Source of the DNA: Rickettsiales bacterium
Lineage (GTDB): Bacteria; Pseudomonadota; Alphaproteobacteria; Rickettsiales; UBA3002
NCBI GenBank assembly: GCA_027489915.1
Contig: JAIXZB010000162.1
Span: forward strand, 1-6,513
Length of the DNA stretch: 6,513 nucleotides
Reading direction: 5' to 3'
In this document: positions 4,932 through 6,513 of the stretch, in pieces
How the letters are laid out: each line of letters begins with the position of its first letter
Position numbering within the stretch: position 1 is the stretch's first letter
The notes under the pieces: model-generated
The model's database searches: none
Told to the model about the DNA's origin: nothing
The model's input: only the letters and a program-made list of their open reading frames with translations
Translations under genes and position numbers: made by a program

Positions 4932-6513
4932 ACAGAAAAATCTCCGCCACTTCCCTCAACCCTTGCTGCGTTCTTGCGCTTGGTGCTTGCGCCTTACAAA
5001 TGGCGGGTGGTGTTTGTGTTGTTTTCGCCCATCATTATGGCGATTGAAAATAACGCGCTGCCTTATGCGCTGAAACTGGTGGTCGATGCGGTGATGGCGC
5101 ACACAGGCGCGCGCAGCACCATTTGGCCAGAAGTCACAGGTGCTATCATACTCTATGTGGGCGTGCTCGCGTTCATGATGCTGGTGTTCCGCCTGCGTGA
5201 ATGGGTGATGGTGGGGCTGCAACCCGCGCTGATGGCGGATATTCGGGCGCGGTTATTTATGCATGCCACTCAGCATTCGCACAGCTATTTCAGCGATCAT
5301 TTTGCGGGAAGCATCGCCGCCAAAATCAACGACCTTGCGCGCGCCATCAATGCGATGAAGGATTTTATCTGCTGGCGGCTTGTAACCTCGGTATCCATCA
5401 ACCTGATTGCGGTGGCACTTATTGCAAGCGTGCATTGGAGCTTTGCGCTGCTCGTTGCAGGATGGATTGTGCTGCATTTGTTACTCACCTCGCTACTGGG
5501 CCGCAGGGTGAGTGTGGCGGCCGCACAGAATGCTGAAGACCGTGCGGCACTCAGTGGCAGCATTGTCGATACAATTGGTAATATCTCTTCTGTGCGCGCA
5601 TTTGCGCGCAGGACGCATGAACGCCGCGTGTTGCAGCAGGTGCAGGATACAGAAATCGCCAGCCAGAAAAAAATGCTCTGGCGCATTCTATGGACACGTC
5701 TGATTACCGATATCCCGATGTGCCTGATGTATCTCGCGCTGTTTGTGGGGCTCATTTACGGCTGGCAACAAGGCACGGTGAGCGCGGGCGATATGGTGTA
5801 TGTGCTGTTTGCCACCTTCTTGGTACTCGAGCAGACCTGGATGTTAGGCACAGATTTTCCCGCTTTCATCAGCGAGCTAGGTTCGGCCAATAACGCGCTT
5901 TCACTTATTGCGACACCGATTGAAATTTCCGACAAAGAACACGCCAAACCATTGCAGGTAGCGCAAGGCAGTATCACGTATGAAAATATCGTATTCGGCT
6001 ACCGCAAAGCAGGTGCGCCCTTATTCTCAGGGCTTCATGTACGCATTGAAGCGGGCGAAAAATTAGGGCTGGTTGGATTCTCGGGCTCGGGTAAAACCAG
6101 CTTTGTGAATCTACTCTTGCGCCTGCATGAGGTGCAGCAAGGCCGCATCACCATCGATGGACAAAACATTGCCGATGTCACCCAAGATTCGCTACGCGCG
6201 GCGATTGGGCTGATTCCGCAAGACACCAGCCTGTTTCACCGCAGCTTGCGCGAGAACATCGCTTACGGCAATCCGGATGCAACGGAAGCTGCGATACGCG
6301 ATGCGGCTGAGCGTGCAGGCTGTGCGCGCTTTATTGCACAACTGCCAGAAGGGCTTGATACCAAAGTGGGAGAGCGCGGAGTCAAGCTCTCAGGCGGGCA
6401 GCGCCAACGCATTGCACTGGCGCGCGCGATGGTGAAAAATGCTCCCATTCTGGTGCTGGATGAAGCCACAAGCGCGCTGGATTCGGTCACCGAATCCATC
6501 ATCGGCAACGCAC
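4929..6513 (+). CDS. ABC exporter half-transporter (fused permease and ATPase), 3' end outside the window
   Basis: The first 528 residues of a type IV/MsbA-like half-transporter are present. The N-terminal permease domain (about 1-330) has hydrophobic segments near 25-55, 70-90, 150-190 and 265-305. The ATPase domain starts near 348, with A-loop Y358, Walker A GFSGSGKT (383-390), Q-loop Q431, signature LSGGQ (487-491), Walker B ILVLDE (507-512) and D-loop SALD (515-518). The H-loop histidine lies beyond the window. Such proteins dimerise in the inner membrane and use ATP to export lipids, drugs or peptides; the substrate cannot be read from the sequence. ATG 4929 is preferred because AGG lies four bases upstream and the leader then fits the family. 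ATG 4908 would add seven residues. It lies 46 bases after prepilin 2 and may or may not share its transcript. Confidence 0.93.
   Translation, partial: MTEKSPPLPSTLAAFLRLVLAPYKWRVVFVLFSPIIMAIENNALPYALKLVVDAVMAHTGARSTIWPEVTGAIILYVGVLAFMMLVFRLREWVMVGLQPALMADIRARLFMHATQHSHSYFSDHFAGSIAAKINDLARAINAMKDFICWRLVTSVSINLIAVALIASVHWSFALLVAGWIVLHLLLTSLLGRRVSVAAAQNAEDRAALSGSIVDTIGNISSVRAFARRTHERRVLQQVQDTEIASQKKMLWRILWTRLITDIPMCLMYLALFVGLIYGWQQGTVSAGDMVYVLFATFLVLEQTWMLGTDFPAFISELGSANNALSLIATPIEISDKEHAKPLQVAQGSITYENIVFGYRKAGAPLFSGLHVRIEAGEKLGLVGFSGSGKTSFVNLLLRLHEVQQGRITIDGQNIADVTQDSLRAAIGLIPQDTSLFHRSLRENIAYGNPDATEAAIRDAAERAGCARFIAQLPEGLDTKVGERGVKLSGGQRQRIALARAMVKNAPILVLDEATSALDSVTESIIGNA

Overview
The window looks like chromosomal DNA of a Gram-negative proteobacterium, most likely an alphaproteobacterium. 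The main grounds are a DUF484-xerC gene pair fused by an ATGA overlap, an Rrf2-family regulator, class III-type prepilins and an exporter-type ABC half-transporter. The genus cannot be named from the sequence. No rRNA, tRNA, CRISPR array, transposase or phage structural gene is visible.

Layout, left to right (+ strand unless stated). Positions 1-597 hold two unrecognised ORFs in the same frame, separated only by a TAG stop directly followed by ATG; the first enters from outside the window. After a short gap with a strong hairpin come a DUF484/GAF-like protein (672-1460) and XerC, the tyrosine recombinase for chromosome dimer resolution (1457-2401), with all six catalytic residues in place. 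A prepilin-like protein (2461-3237) follows. It ends one base from the stop of a convergent 84-residue unknown protein on the minus strand (3239-3493), whose promoter appears to give a nearly leaderless transcript. The intergenic stretch 3494-3620 carries a REP-like hairpin and probably divergent promoters. It leads into an Rrf2-family regulator with a cysteine cluster (3621-4070), followed after 29 bases by a second prepilin-like protein (4100-4882). The window ends inside an ABC exporter half-transporter (4929 onwards), complete through Walker B and the D-loop.

How the genes may work together: DUF484 and XerC are a conserved, translationally coupled pair. The two prepilins are clear paralogues. 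They share an almost identical N-terminal helix, a KY-ALPGDM-NAT-FWG block, a DGxGxI loop, a C-terminal EAWN-DTK-DDGRPG-GRV block and four matching cysteines. Their DNA has diverged at synonymous sites, so this is an old duplication under protein-level selection. The tight Rrf2-prepilin spacing suggests that an iron-sulfur or redox signal may control a pilus or secretion-filament component. This is the most interesting hypothesis here, but it is inference. No pilus assembly ATPase, platform protein, secretin or prepilin peptidase lies in the window. The rest is ordinary housekeeping sequence.
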